A DNA stretch of 64,000 nucleotides from Pseudomonas serbica (GTDB lineage Bacteria > Pseudomonadota > Gammaproteobacteria > Pseudomonadales > Pseudomonadaceae), in NCBI RefSeq assembly GCF_028823535.1, contig NZ_JAQIYM010000014.1:146802-210801 (forward strand), read 5' to 3'. Under the pieces are notes generated by a model, which did not search any database, was not told the origin of the DNA, and worked only from the letters and a program-made list of their open reading frames with translations. Both the position numbers and the translations under genes were made by a program. This document shows, in pieces, positions 25,901 to 34,108 of this stretch (within the stretch, counting starts at the first letter, position 1; each line of letters starts with the position of its first letter).

Positions 25901-25944
25901 GTCTGGCTCCTGTAAATCTGATAAAGGGACCGCTGCGCGGTCCA

Positions 25945-26008
25945 TCGCGAGCAAGCTCGCTCCTACAGGGGAATGCGGTGACCCTGTGGGAGCGAGCCTG
26001 CTCGCGAA
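25945..26008. repeat. REP pair, TCGCGAGCAAGCTCGC type
   Basis: TCGCGAGCAAGCTCGCTCC (left) and GGAGCGAGCCTGCTCGCGA (right) are inverted around a short spacer. They belong to the second REP family in this window, shared with 30108-30143 and 32898-32987. Confidence 0.85.
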
Positions 26009-26023
26009 GACGGTAGCATTGAC

Positions 26024-26485
26024 TCAATGACTCAACTCTCGCACCTCCGCATGCGGCACCATTTTCAGAAATTGCGGCATGTCCATGTGCAATAGGTTGA
26101 TGTGGTTGCCAGCCTCCAGATAGATGTCTTTCTGCCGGGTCAGCAGCGGGTCGATGACCACGTCCAGGCCATAGGCTTCGCCCAGGGCAGGCACGGCGCC
26201 GCGCTCGCAGTCGTCGAACAGGTGCGGCAGGTTGCTTTCCCGGGAGACCTGCCATTCACCGCTGCTGCGTACTTTGCTCAAGTCCAGGTGACGGCTGGCG
26301 GGCAGCACGGCCATCAGGTAATGGCCGTGGTGGTCGTCGAGAATGACCGACTTGGCCACACGTTCCGCGGGAATACCCGCGACCCGCGCGGTTTCGAGGC
26401 TGCTGGCCGAGTGTGGATGGGTAACGATGTCATATTCGCATTTAGCCTGCTCCAGGCTTCGCTGCACGGTTCTTGCCATACGCAT
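26024..26485 (-). CDS. YbaK/EbsC-type aminoacyl-tRNA deacylase
   Basis: 153 residues spanning the YbaK/ProRS-associated editing domain. AKSVILDDHHGHYLMAVLPASRHLD carries the conserved lysine region, and CERGAVPALGEAYGLDVVIDPLL the GAxPPfG-like motif. Such proteins hydrolyse mischarged tRNA (for example Ala- or Cys-tRNA-Pro). GAGGTGC lies upstream of the ATG. The exact tRNA specificity cannot be told. Confidence 0.87.
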   Translation of the reverse strand: MRMARTVQRSLEQAKCEYDIVTHPHSASSLETARVAGIPAERVAKSVILDDHHGHYLMAVLPASRHLDLSKVRSSGEWQVSRESNLPHLFDDCERGAVPALGEAYGLDVVIDPLLTRQKDIYLEAGNHINLLHMDMPQFLKMVPHAEVRELSH

Positions 26486-26618
26486 GATGCACCTCGGTGT
26501 CCGCGAGAACGCCTGCGGACGATGGTTAACACTTTTGTACGTAGTAAAAGTCTAGGCCCGCTGGGGCAAGCCCGCGGGAAATCCGCCCATCGGCCGCGTC
26601 GACAACTGGTTAAAATTC

Positions 26619-26651
26619 ATACAGTCGGCGCCTCAACTAGACTGTATACAG
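26619..26651. promoter_or_regulatory. Cluster of ATACAG/CTGTAT half-sites upstream of nfeD
   Basis: A perfect 10-bp palindrome CTGTATACAG (26642-26651) and a further inverted copy of the same half-site (ATACAGTC, 26619-26626, pairing with GACTGTAT, 26640-26647) lie 30-60 bp upstream of the NfeD start. This is not the LexA consensus, whose half-sites are 8 bp apart. It may be an operator or an mRNA hairpin. Confidence 0.4.
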
Positions 26652-26680
26652 AAGCACCTGCGACTCTCCCGGAGGGTCAC

Positions 26681-27214
26681 GTGAACACTCGCTATTGTGC
26701 CGTTGCGTTGCTGCTGGCATTGAGCGGCTCCGTCCTCGCTGCGGACACCGCCGGCCTGCCGGTTTCCAACCCCGCGGGGATGTGGCTGATCACCTTCGGT
26801 ATCGCCTTCCTGATCGCCGAAGCGGCACTGCCCAACTACGGCGTGATCGGTCTGGGCGGGATCGTGATGTTCGTGATCGGCGCGCTGATCCTGACCAATG
26901 CCGAATTGCCCGTGCCGTTGATGATCGGCCTGGGACTGATCAGCGCGCTGCTGCTGATATTCCTGCTGATCCGCGCCCTGAAGACCCGGCCGCGCCACAC
27001 CGTCAGCGGCGACGCCGTCCTGCTGGGCAGCGTGACCTCGGTGCTGGCCTTGCAGGCCGCCGATGCATGCCTGGGCTGGGTGCACTTGCAGGGCGAAAAC
27101 TGGCAGGTAGCGAGCACCCAGCCATTGCATGTCGGGCAACAGGTCCGGGTGGTGGCACGCAAGGGATTGTTGCTGGAAGTGGCCGCGGCTGATGCGGTAA
27201 CGGTTGGAGATTAG
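26681..27214 (+). CDS. NfeD-family membrane protein
   Basis: 177 residues starting at a GTG preceded by GGAGGG. A signal peptide (ALLLALSGSVLAAD) is followed by three or four hydrophobic segments (MWLITFGIAFLIAEAALP, GLGGIVMFVIGALILT, LMIGLGLISALLLIFLLIRAL) and a C-terminal soluble OB-fold-like domain. NfeD proteins pair with SPFH proteins and help organise membrane microdomains; the slipin gene follows after 2 bp. There is no N-terminal ClpP-like protease part, so this is the short NfeD form. Confidence 0.88.
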   Translation: MNTRYCAVALLLALSGSVLAADTAGLPVSNPAGMWLITFGIAFLIAEAALPNYGVIGLGGIVMFVIGALILTNAELPVPLMIGLGLISALLLIFLLIRALKTRPRHTVSGDAVLLGSVTSVLALQAADACLGWVHLQGENWQVASTQPLHVGQQVRVVARKGLLLEVAAADAVTVGD

Positions 27215-27216
27215 TC

Positions 27217-27975
27217 ATGGGCTTGCAAATCGGGTTTGTCGCGCTGCTGCTGTTGCTGATCGCACTGGCGGGGGCGACGTTCCGTATCCTGCGCGAGTAC
27301 GAGCGCGGGGTGGTGTTCCAGCTCGGGCGCTTCTGGCAGGTCAAGGGCCCCGGCCTGATCCTGCTGATTCCAGTGATCCAGCAAATGGTTCGCGTCGACT
27401 TGCGCACTATCGTCCTCGACGTCCCGCCGCAAGATGTAATCACCCGCGACAACGTCTCGGTCAAGGTCAACGCTGTATTGTATTTCCGCGTGCTCGATCC
27501 ACAGAAGGCAATCATCCAGGTCGAGGATTTTCTCATGGCCACCAGCCAACTGGCGCAAACCACCTTGCGCGCAGTGCTCGGTAAACACGAACTTGATGAA
27601 TTGCTGTCCGAGCGCGAACGGCTGAACATCGATATCCAGCAAGTACTCGATGCCCAGACCGACACCTGGGGCATCAAGGTGGCCAACGTCGAAATCAAGC
27701 ACGTGGACCTCAACGAATCGATGATTCGCGCCATCGCCAGGCAGGCAGAAGCGGAACGCGAGCGCCGGGCAAAAGTCATCCACGCGGAAGGTGAATTGCA
27801 GGCTTCGGAAAAACTCATGCAAGCCGCCGAAATGCTCGGCCGCCAACCCGGCGCCATGCAGCTGCGCTACATGCAGACGCTGAGTTCGATCGCCGGGGAC
27901 AAGAGCTCGACCATCGTCTTTCCGTTGCCGATCGAATTGCTCAAGGGCATGGCGGATCTGTCGGCCAAACCTTGA
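27217..27975 (+). CDS. SPFH/Band-7 protein, slipin (stomatin-like)
   Basis: 252 residues: one N-terminal membrane segment (IGFVALLLLLIALAGATF), then the SPFH domain (EYERGVVFQLGRFWQVKGPGL, DVPPQDVITRDNVSVKVNAV) and a helical C-terminus rich in Ala/Glu/Arg (RQAEAERERRAKVIHAEGE) that drives oligomerisation. It pairs with NfeD in the same operon. It probably scaffolds membrane domains or protects membrane proteins from proteolysis. Confidence 0.92.
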   Translation: MGLQIGFVALLLLLIALAGATFRILREYERGVVFQLGRFWQVKGPGLILLIPVIQQMVRVDLRTIVLDVPPQDVITRDNVSVKVNAVLYFRVLDPQKAIIQVEDFLMATSQLAQTTLRAVLGKHELDELLSERERLNIDIQQVLDAQTDTWGIKVANVEIKHVDLNESMIRAIARQAEAERERRAKVIHAEGELQASEKLMQAAEMLGRQPGAMQLRYMQTLSSIAGDKSSTIVFPLPIELLKGMADLSAKP

Positions 27976-27988
27976 GTCGAGAGCGGCA

Positions 27989-28549
27989 CTACAACAGGGT
28001 ATAAAAACCCAGAATCGCCACGCCCCAAAAGCACAAGCCAAATGCGAACCCGACACCATTGGCAAAAGTCAGTGTCGAGTTCGCCGTCCCGCGCACGTCG
28101 TTTTCCAGATAGTTGATTGCTTCTTGTACACGCAACAAGGAGCAGACTTGCAAGAGTAGGACCAGAAGACTCAGCGCAAAGCTGATGTGCAGATCCGGTA
28201 ACCATATCAGCCCCATGCCCGCTAGCGCATTCATGATCACAATCAACGCCAGCAAGCGCGGGTACCAACGATAGTCCTTACCTGAAGCGCGTATTCGCCG
28301 ATCAATGCTGGTGAACAACGAGTACACAAAAAACACGAAAAAAATTGCACGAACTATGGGTAACACTTTGTTGCCCGTGGCGGTGCGGTAAAACTTCCAG
28401 TTTTTATACATCCAATAGGTAAGGTACAAACCAAAGGTGAAAACGATCATCAGCGCGAATTTGCTTGTCCCCACAACGAAAAAGGTCGCGCGGGGTGTTT
28501 CAGTGCAATGAAGTTCGGCCACTGGAGGCGCATAAGGATTGGCATTCAT
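27989..28549 (-). CDS. Multi-span membrane protein of unknown function
   Basis: 186 residues with a short N-terminus NPYAPPVAE, a motif often seen at the start of small bacterial membrane proteins, followed by about four membrane segments. FGLYLTYWMYKNWKFYR resembles DUF4234-like proteins. It converges on the slipin gene. Its lower GC and absence of obvious partners leave the function open. Confidence 0.78.
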   Translation of the reverse strand: MNANPYAPPVAELHCTETPRATFFVVGTSKFALMIVFTFGLYLTYWMYKNWKFYRTATGNKVLPIVRAIFFVFFVYSLFTSIDRRIRASGKDYRWYPRLLALIVIMNALAGMGLIWLPDLHISFALSLLVLLLQVCSLLRVQEAINYLENDVRGTANSTLTFANGVGFAFGLCFWGVAILGFYTLL

Positions 28550-28663
28550 AGGGATGCATAACCAGGGTCATGAAGTGGACCAAAATGCTAACCCCTGATG
28601 GGCATCTCGGATGCCCACATAAAAAAATCAGGACGCTTCCTACGTCCGGCTACACGATTTCAT

Positions 28664-30163
28664 TCACCGTTGCGCAGTCAGCGGATAAACCGACTCCCAT
28701 CCGCCACCCAGCGCCTTATACAAGCCGACCGCTGCCAGTGACACACCGGTGGAACTCTCCACCCATTGCTCCTGGGTCGCCAGCAATGCGCTTTGTACGG
28801 TGAGTACGTTGACGAAGTCCACCACGCCTTCGACGTATTGCTGTTGCGCGGTTTGCAGGGCGATCCGGTTCTGGCGCACGGCTTCGGCGAGGCTGTCTCG
28901 GCGCAGTTGGCTGGCGTTGTAGGCGCTCAATTGGTCGTCGATTTCATGCCATGCGCGCAGCACGGTTTGCTGGTAGGCGATGGCTGCTTCCTGTTGCTGG
29001 GCCTCGCGCAAATCCAGCACACCGCGCAGCCGGCCGCCGTCGAACAGTGGCAGGCTGAATTGCGGGCCGATGCCGAACGCGCGTGATCCCCAAGAGCCGA
29101 AATCGCTCAATTGCATGGCTTGCGAACCGACACTGCCCGACAGGGTAATGCGCGGATAAAAATCACCCTTGGCCACGCCGATACTGGCGGTCGCGGCATG
29201 CAGGCGGGCTTCGGCCTGGCGGATGTCCGGGCGGCGCTCGGCCAGTTGCGACGGCAAGCCGATGGCGACCTGGCGCGGGGTCTGCGGCACCGGTGCGTCG
29301 GTGGACAGCTCGGCCGTCAGCGCCTGTGGTGGCTCGCCCATCAACAAGCTCAGGGCGTTGATCAATTGCGCCTGGCGTTGCTCCAGGGCTGGCAGGCGCG
29401 ACTCGATGGCCGCGACCTGGGCGGCCGCTTCGGCGACATCGAGGTCGGTTGCGACGCCGTCGGCCAGGCGCAGTTGCGACAGCTTGAGGCTGTGCCGGGC
29501 GACGTCGAGGTTCTGTTCGGTGACGGCCCGGGTGTTCTGCACGCCGCGCAGTTGAATGTAGTCCTGGGCGGTTTCGGCAAGCACCGACAACAGCACGCCG
29601 CGACGGTCGTTTTCCGCGACTTCCAGGGTGGCATCGGCGGCTTCGGTTTCGCGGCGCACCCTGCCCCAGAAATCCAGCTCCCACGAGGCGGAGAACCCGG
29701 CATCCCAAAGGTTGAACGCGGAGTTACCGTCATGCCCCGACGGGTCGCTCAGGCCTTCACCGCTGTTGCGTTTACGGGCGTAACTGCCGCCAACGGCGCT
29801 GCTGGGATAACGATCGGCCGTCACCACCTGGCGCACCGCACGGCTTTGTTGCAAGCGGCTGCTGGCGAGCTTGAGGTCGAGGTTGTCGGTCAAGGCACGT
29901 TGAGTGAGGGCCGAGAGTTGCGGATCGTTGAACACCTGCCACCAACGTTCGTTCATGGTCTCGGCTATGGCTTGGCTGGTGGCGGCTTTTGATGGTTTCG
30001 CCCACTCGGTGACTTGCTGTGCCTGAGGTTTCTGGAAGTCCGGACCTACGGTGCAGGCGCCGAGGCTCATTACGAGCAAGGCGCAAAAGGTGAGTCGAGG
30101 CTGATGGCCTCTTCGCGAGCAGGCTCGCTCCCCCAGGGGATCGTATTCAACGAAAATCTTCAT
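28664..30163 (-). CDS. Outer-membrane efflux lipoprotein (OprM/NodT family)
   Basis: 499 residues; lipobox MSLGAC then TVGPDFQKP and two outer-membrane efflux repeats. The ATG at 30161-30163 overlaps the adaptor stop (ATGA), which fixes the start. The signal sequence is unusually long because a REP half-site (30108-30143) is translated near its N-terminus (DPLGERACSRRG) before the hydrophobic core FCALLVMSLGAC. It completes the tripartite pump with the two genes upstream. Confidence 0.9.
   Translation of the reverse strand: MKIFVEYDPLGERACSRRGHQPRLTFCALLVMSLGACTVGPDFQKPQAQQVTEWAKPSKAATSQAIAETMNERWWQVFNDPQLSALTQRALTDNLDLKLASSRLQQSRAVRQVVTADRYPSSAVGGSYARKRNSGEGLSDPSGHDGNSAFNLWDAGFSASWELDFWGRVRRETEAADATLEVAENDRRGVLLSVLAETAQDYIQLRGVQNTRAVTEQNLDVARHSLKLSQLRLADGVATDLDVAEAAAQVAAIESRLPALEQRQAQLINALSLLMGEPPQALTAELSTDAPVPQTPRQVAIGLPSQLAERRPDIRQAEARLHAATASIGVAKGDFYPRITLSGSVGSQAMQLSDFGSWGSRAFGIGPQFSLPLFDGGRLRGVLDLREAQQQEAAIAYQQTVLRAWHEIDDQLSAYNASQLRRDSLAEAVRQNRIALQTAQQQYVEGVVDFVNVLTVQSALLATQEQWVESSTGVSLAAVGLYKALGGGWESVYPLTAQR
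30108..30143. repeat. Single REP unit inside a coding sequence
   Basis: CTTCGCGAGCAGGCTCGCTC followed by CCCCAGGGGATCG matches one arm of the 25945-26008 repeat family. It lies within codons of the n-region of the OprM-like signal peptide and keeps the frame open. Confidence 0.75.
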
Positions 30164-31224
30164 CGCTGAACAACCTCATTAGCCTTGACGCTTGCCGTAT
30201 CGATACTCGCCTCCACCGACATTCCCACCCGCAACCGCTGGGCCAGTGCCTGCCCCGGTTCCAGCACTATCTTCACCGGTATCCGTTGCACCACCTTCGT
30301 AAAGTTGCCCGTTGCGTTATCCGGTTTGACTGATGCAAAGGTCACCCCCGTGGCCGGTGCGATGCTCTCGACCCGCCCGTTCAACGTTGCGCCGCCAAAG
30401 GTGTCGACATGCACCTGCACGTCCTGCCCCGGCTGCACATTCGTCAGTTGGGTTTCCTGGAAATTGGCCACCACGTAGGCTTGCGCCAGCGGCACCACCG
30501 CGAGCAGTTTGCTGCCCGGCGTGACATAAGCCCCAACACGTACCGCGCGCTCACCGACCATGCCGTCCTGCGGCGCGGTGATCCGTGTGTAAGACAGGTC
30601 GTAGCTGGCGATTTCCAGCTTGGCCTGCGCCCGTTTCAAACCACCTTCGGCCCCGTCGCGCTGGGCGGCGAGTATGTCCACCTGCTTGCGTTCTGCCGCC
30701 AGTACCGCCGTCACATTGGTCAACCGGGCACTGGCCTGGTCGATGCGCGTGCGCGCTTGCTGTGCGTTCTGCACCGTGCCGGCCCCCACCCCGGCCAAAT
30801 GGTCGTAGCGGTCCAGTTCATGTTGAGCGAAAGCCAGTTCAGCCTTGGCGGACACCACCTGCGCCTGTGCCTGAGCAATCACCGAAGCCTGACGCTCAAG
30901 TGTCGCTCGCGCATTTTGCAGTTGCGCCTGGGCGACCACTGCTTCGGCGGCAGCGGCTTCGGCGGCGGCGCGCAGGTCGCGGTCATCGATCAGGGCCAGC
31001 AACTGCCCCGCCTTGACCTGTTGGTTGTCTTCCACCAGTACTTGCTTGATGAACCCGGCAACGCGGGGCACCACCAGCGTGTAGTCTGCCGAGACATAGG
31101 CATCATTGGTGCTCTGCTGCGTGCGCTGGCCGAACAGGCCGGGCGCCAGCAGATAAATCAGTACGCCCGTCGCGATCACGACACAGACGCCCACGGCTAC
31201 TTTTTGCTTGGATTGAGTCGTCAT
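30160..31224 (-). CDS. HlyD/EmrA-family periplasmic adaptor
   Basis: 354 residues: a membrane anchor (VAVGVCVVIATGVLIYLLAPGLF), a split lipoyl domain (VPRVAGFIKQVLVEDNQQVKAGQLLALID and the later TRITAPQDGMVGERAVRVGAYVTPG), a long coiled-coil rich in Ala/Gln, and a C-terminal beta-barrel. It links the DHA2 transporter to the outer-membrane duct and lies 27 bp downstream of the transporter gene. Confidence 0.92.
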   Translation of the reverse strand: MTTQSKQKVAVGVCVVIATGVLIYLLAPGLFGQRTQQSTNDAYVSADYTLVVPRVAGFIKQVLVEDNQQVKAGQLLALIDDRDLRAAAEAAAAEAVVAQAQLQNARATLERQASVIAQAQAQVVSAKAELAFAQHELDRYDHLAGVGAGTVQNAQQARTRIDQASARLTNVTAVLAAERKQVDILAAQRDGAEGGLKRAQAKLEIASYDLSYTRITAPQDGMVGERAVRVGAYVTPGSKLLAVVPLAQAYVVANFQETQLTNVQPGQDVQVHVDTFGGATLNGRVESIAPATGVTFASVKPDNATGNFTKVVQRIPVKIVLEPGQALAQRLRVGMSVEASIDTASVKANEVVQR

Positions 31225-31251
31225 GAAAAACCTTCTGTTTCAGTGATGCAT

Positions 31252-32787
31252 TCAGGTCGGCGCACGGGGCGGATAGATCCGCGTCGGCAGCCAGAAAATC
31301 AGCAGGATCAGCGCCAAAGCGACGCCGGCCATGCACAGGTAAAGGTCCGCCGCAGCCAGCACCACGGCCTGCTCATGCAAGCGGTGGGCGAGGCCCGGGG
31401 TGTCGCTGTCGACCAGGGGCGAATTGCCGAGGCGGTCCACCAGCATGCTCGAGTGAAAGTGCAGGCGATGCGTGGTCAGGGTTTCCAGCACGCCGGTAGC
31501 GATCACCGCCGCCAGGCCTTTCACGGTGTTGAACCAGGACGACGCGAAGGGGCCGTCCATGGGGCTGATGCTGCCGGTCGAGAGCATCAGCAACGGCAAG
31601 ACCGACATGGGTTGACCGAAGATCTGCAGCAGTTGCAGGGCATAGAATTCGTCGCGAATCCACACCGAGGTCAGCTGCGAACCGCCGATGCAGGACAACA
31701 CCAGCATGCTCAGGCCGATCCCCAACACCCAGCGGCAATCAACCCATCGCAGGTTGCACAGCGCCGCCACCAAGGGCAGCGCTATCAACTGCGGGAGCGC
31801 CGCCAACAGGGTGATGGGCGCGGTCTGCACCGGGCGATAACCCTGGACCTGCGCCAGATAGCTGGACGGAATGATCACTACCGCCAGCAACACCACCAGC
31901 ACGCCGGCCAGGGTGATCAGGGCGAACGCCAGGTTGCGGATGCCGAGCATCTGTATCTTGAAAAACGGAATCGGTTGCGACCACTCGTTGATCAGGAACA
32001 GCACCAGCAACAGCGTACCGCCCACCAGCAAGACACTGATCAGGCTCGACTCGAACCAGTCCAGGCGATTGCCCTGCAGGATGCCGATCACCAGCATGCA
32101 GATCGCCGGAAAACCCAACAGCAGACCACGCCAATTGAACTGTTTGAAGCGTTCCAGGCGTAGCGGGTCCTGGGGGATGCCGTAGGCCACGGCGAGCATG
32201 GCAATCAGGCACGGTACGACGATCTGCCAGAAGGTCCACTGCCAGCCGACATACTCGCTCCAGAGCCCGGCCAGCGGCGTGCCCAGCCCCGGTCCGAAGG
32301 TGGCGGTGAGGGCATAACCGGCCAGGCCGTAGAGCTTGACGTTGGCTGGCAGAAAACGCAGGGCGACGGTCATCAGCATCGGCGGCAGCGCGCCACCGGC
32401 CAGGCCTTGCAACGTGCGCAGGACCAGAAGGCTTTCGTAGTTCGGCGCCAACGGGCACAACACCCCCAGCAGGGTGAAGGCACTGATGGCGCAAAGGGTG
32501 AAGCGCCGCAGCGAGAACGTGACGCCACACCAGGGCGCAAATGCCATGGCCGCCACCGAGGTCGCGGCGTAGCTGGCGACCAGCCAGGTGCCTTCGTCGT
32601 AGCCGATGGCCAAGGCGCCTCGAATATCGGCCAGGGCCACCTTGGTCACCATCTCGTTCAGGCCCGATACCAACACCGCGAGCAATACGCCCACCAGGCC
32701 GATGATGATCCGCGGGCCGAAGACCGGTGGTGCGGCGGCTGTCGGGCTGGCCGCGGCGAGAGGGGCCGTGACCGTGAGGGAAGACAT
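31252..32787 (-). CDS. MFS drug:H+ antiporter, DHA2/EmrB family
   Basis: 511 residues with about 14 hydrophobic segments, the DHA2 topology. The motif-C-like segment GYALTATFGPGLGTPLAGLW, typical of antiporters, and a motif-A remnant are visible. It forms an EmrAB-TolC-like exporter with the adaptor and outer-membrane genes. The LysR gene upstream in the same direction may regulate it. Substrates are unknown. Confidence 0.92.
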   Translation of the reverse strand: MSSLTVTAPLAAASPTAAAPPVFGPRIIIGLVGVLLAVLVSGLNEMVTKVALADIRGALAIGYDEGTWLVASYAATSVAAMAFAPWCGVTFSLRRFTLCAISAFTLLGVLCPLAPNYESLLVLRTLQGLAGGALPPMLMTVALRFLPANVKLYGLAGYALTATFGPGLGTPLAGLWSEYVGWQWTFWQIVVPCLIAMLAVAYGIPQDPLRLERFKQFNWRGLLLGFPAICMLVIGILQGNRLDWFESSLISVLLVGGTLLLVLFLINEWSQPIPFFKIQMLGIRNLAFALITLAGVLVVLLAVVIIPSSYLAQVQGYRPVQTAPITLLAALPQLIALPLVAALCNLRWVDCRWVLGIGLSMLVLSCIGGSQLTSVWIRDEFYALQLLQIFGQPMSVLPLLMLSTGSISPMDGPFASSWFNTVKGLAAVIATGVLETLTTHRLHFHSSMLVDRLGNSPLVDSDTPGLAHRLHEQAVVLAAADLYLCMAGVALALILLIFWLPTRIYPPRAPT

Positions 32788-32897
32788 TACTGCGAGCTCC
32801 GGGATTTAAACATCGGAGCATTCTATGAAGCGCGGTACCTGACGAAAACTGACTTATCGACAGGTTATAAGTGTGCCAGACGCAACGATATGGAATG

Positions 32898-32987
32898 TGT
32901 GGGAGCGGGCTTGCTCGCGAAGAGGGCGGGTCAGACAACAATGAAGTCGCCTGAACCGCTTTCGCGAGCAAGCCCGCTTCCACAGGG
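32898..32987. repeat. REP pair, GGGAGCGGGCTTGCTCGCGA type
   Basis: Arms near 32898-32921 and 32961-32984 are inverted copies (TGTGGGAGCGGGCTTGCTCG / CGAGCAAGCCCGCTTCCACA). They lie between the LysR gene and the pump operon. Confidence 0.85.
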
Positions 32988-32996
32988 GATAGTCGC

Positions 32997-33923
32997 TCAA
33001 CCCAAGACTGGTTGGGCCGCCAGCCATGTCTCGTCACAGCAGGTTTTCAGGGTTTCACGAAGCCAGCGGTGAGCGGGGTCATTGTCGAAGCGAGGGTGCC
33101 AGGCCTGGCTGAGCACGATGGTCGGCAACGGAATCGGCAGAGTAAACGAGCGCAACTTCAGCCCCAGCCGGCGAACGCTCAACAGCGTCTCCCTGGGTAC
33201 CGGCAGAATCAGGTCGGAATCGGGCAAGGCGAACATCGCCGCATGGAAACTCGGCGCGATCACCGCTACTCGCCGCTCCAGGCCCAAGGCGTTGAGTGCG
33301 GCATCGATCGGCCCGCGCGCGATGCCGCGACGGGACATGCTGATATGGGAGTAGCCTGCAAAGCGTTCAGCGGTGATCTCTTGATCGAGCAAGGGATGAT
33401 CCTCGCGCACCAGGCCGACAAACTGCGTTGAAAACAGGTTTTGTACCTTTACTTCCGGCATCAGCGGCCGGTTGTTGCTGACGCTCAGGTCGATGCGACC
33501 CTCGCGCAAGGCCTCATCATCGCCATCGCCCTCTGGCGCAAAACGCAATTCGCAATGCGGGGCCTGACGCTCCATGGTGTCGAACAGCTTGCCGCCGTAG
33601 ATGCCGATGAAAAAGTCATTGGCGCGGATACTGAAGCGCCGCCGCAAGCTGCCCAAATCCACCACCCTGGCCGAGTGGAACAGCTGCGCGGCCTGCTCCA
33701 CCAGGTCACGTACCTGCTCGCGCAACTCCAGTGCCTTTGGCGTCGGTACCAGACCACGGCCAGCACGCACCAGGATCGGATCGCCAATAGCCTCGCGGAT
33801 GCGCGTCAACGTGCGACTCATGGCCGCCGGGCTGAGGTTCATCCGCCGCGCCGCGCCCACTACGCTGCCCTCGTCGAGAAGGGCGTCGAGGGCGACCAAG
33901 AGGTTCATGTCTGGTAGTTGCAT
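32997..33923 (-). CDS. LysR-family transcriptional regulator
   Basis: 308 residues from the ATG at 33921-33923 (MQLPDMNLL); a GTG three codons upstream is possible and neither has a strong ribosome site. The N-terminal winged helix (LLVALDALLDEGSVVGAARRMNLSPAAMSRTLTRIREAIGDPILVRAGRG) and the C-terminal effector domain match the NodD/SyrM-like LysR branch. It lies upstream of the EmrB-like gene and probably responds to an aromatic or drug-like inducer. Confidence 0.9.
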   Translation of the reverse strand: MQLPDMNLLVALDALLDEGSVVGAARRMNLSPAAMSRTLTRIREAIGDPILVRAGRGLVPTPKALELREQVRDLVEQAAQLFHSARVVDLGSLRRRFSIRANDFFIGIYGGKLFDTMERQAPHCELRFAPEGDGDDEALREGRIDLSVSNNRPLMPEVKVQNLFSTQFVGLVREDHPLLDQEITAERFAGYSHISMSRRGIARGPIDAALNALGLERRVAVIAPSFHAAMFALPDSDLILPVPRETLLSVRRLGLKLRSFTLPIPLPTIVLSQAWHPRFDNDPAHRWLRETLKTCCDETWLAAQPVLG

Positions 33924-34108
33924 GGCGAGCACTCGTGGCTGGTCAGGGTTGATTTAGGCGCAATGCTAGCAGATCAAAAGATCGAAGCCTCCGGCAGCTC
34001 CACAGGCTGGCGTACACGCCTGTACTCCTAGCAGTTCTGATAGTTCTCGACTGAGGTCGTGAGGTGTACAACTAAAGCCCTCGACCATACTTCGGCGAAG
34101 CCAGCGGC

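Noticed and set aside
26619..26651. LexA box upstream of nfeD
   Set aside because: The CTGT and ACAG elements are only 2 bp apart, not the 8 bp needed for LexA.
28599..28628. Hairpin GGGCAT-CTCGG-ATGCCC near an A-run, considered as a terminator
   Set aside because: On the plus strand it is followed by A residues, and on the minus strand the T-run precedes the stem, so the polarity is wrong.
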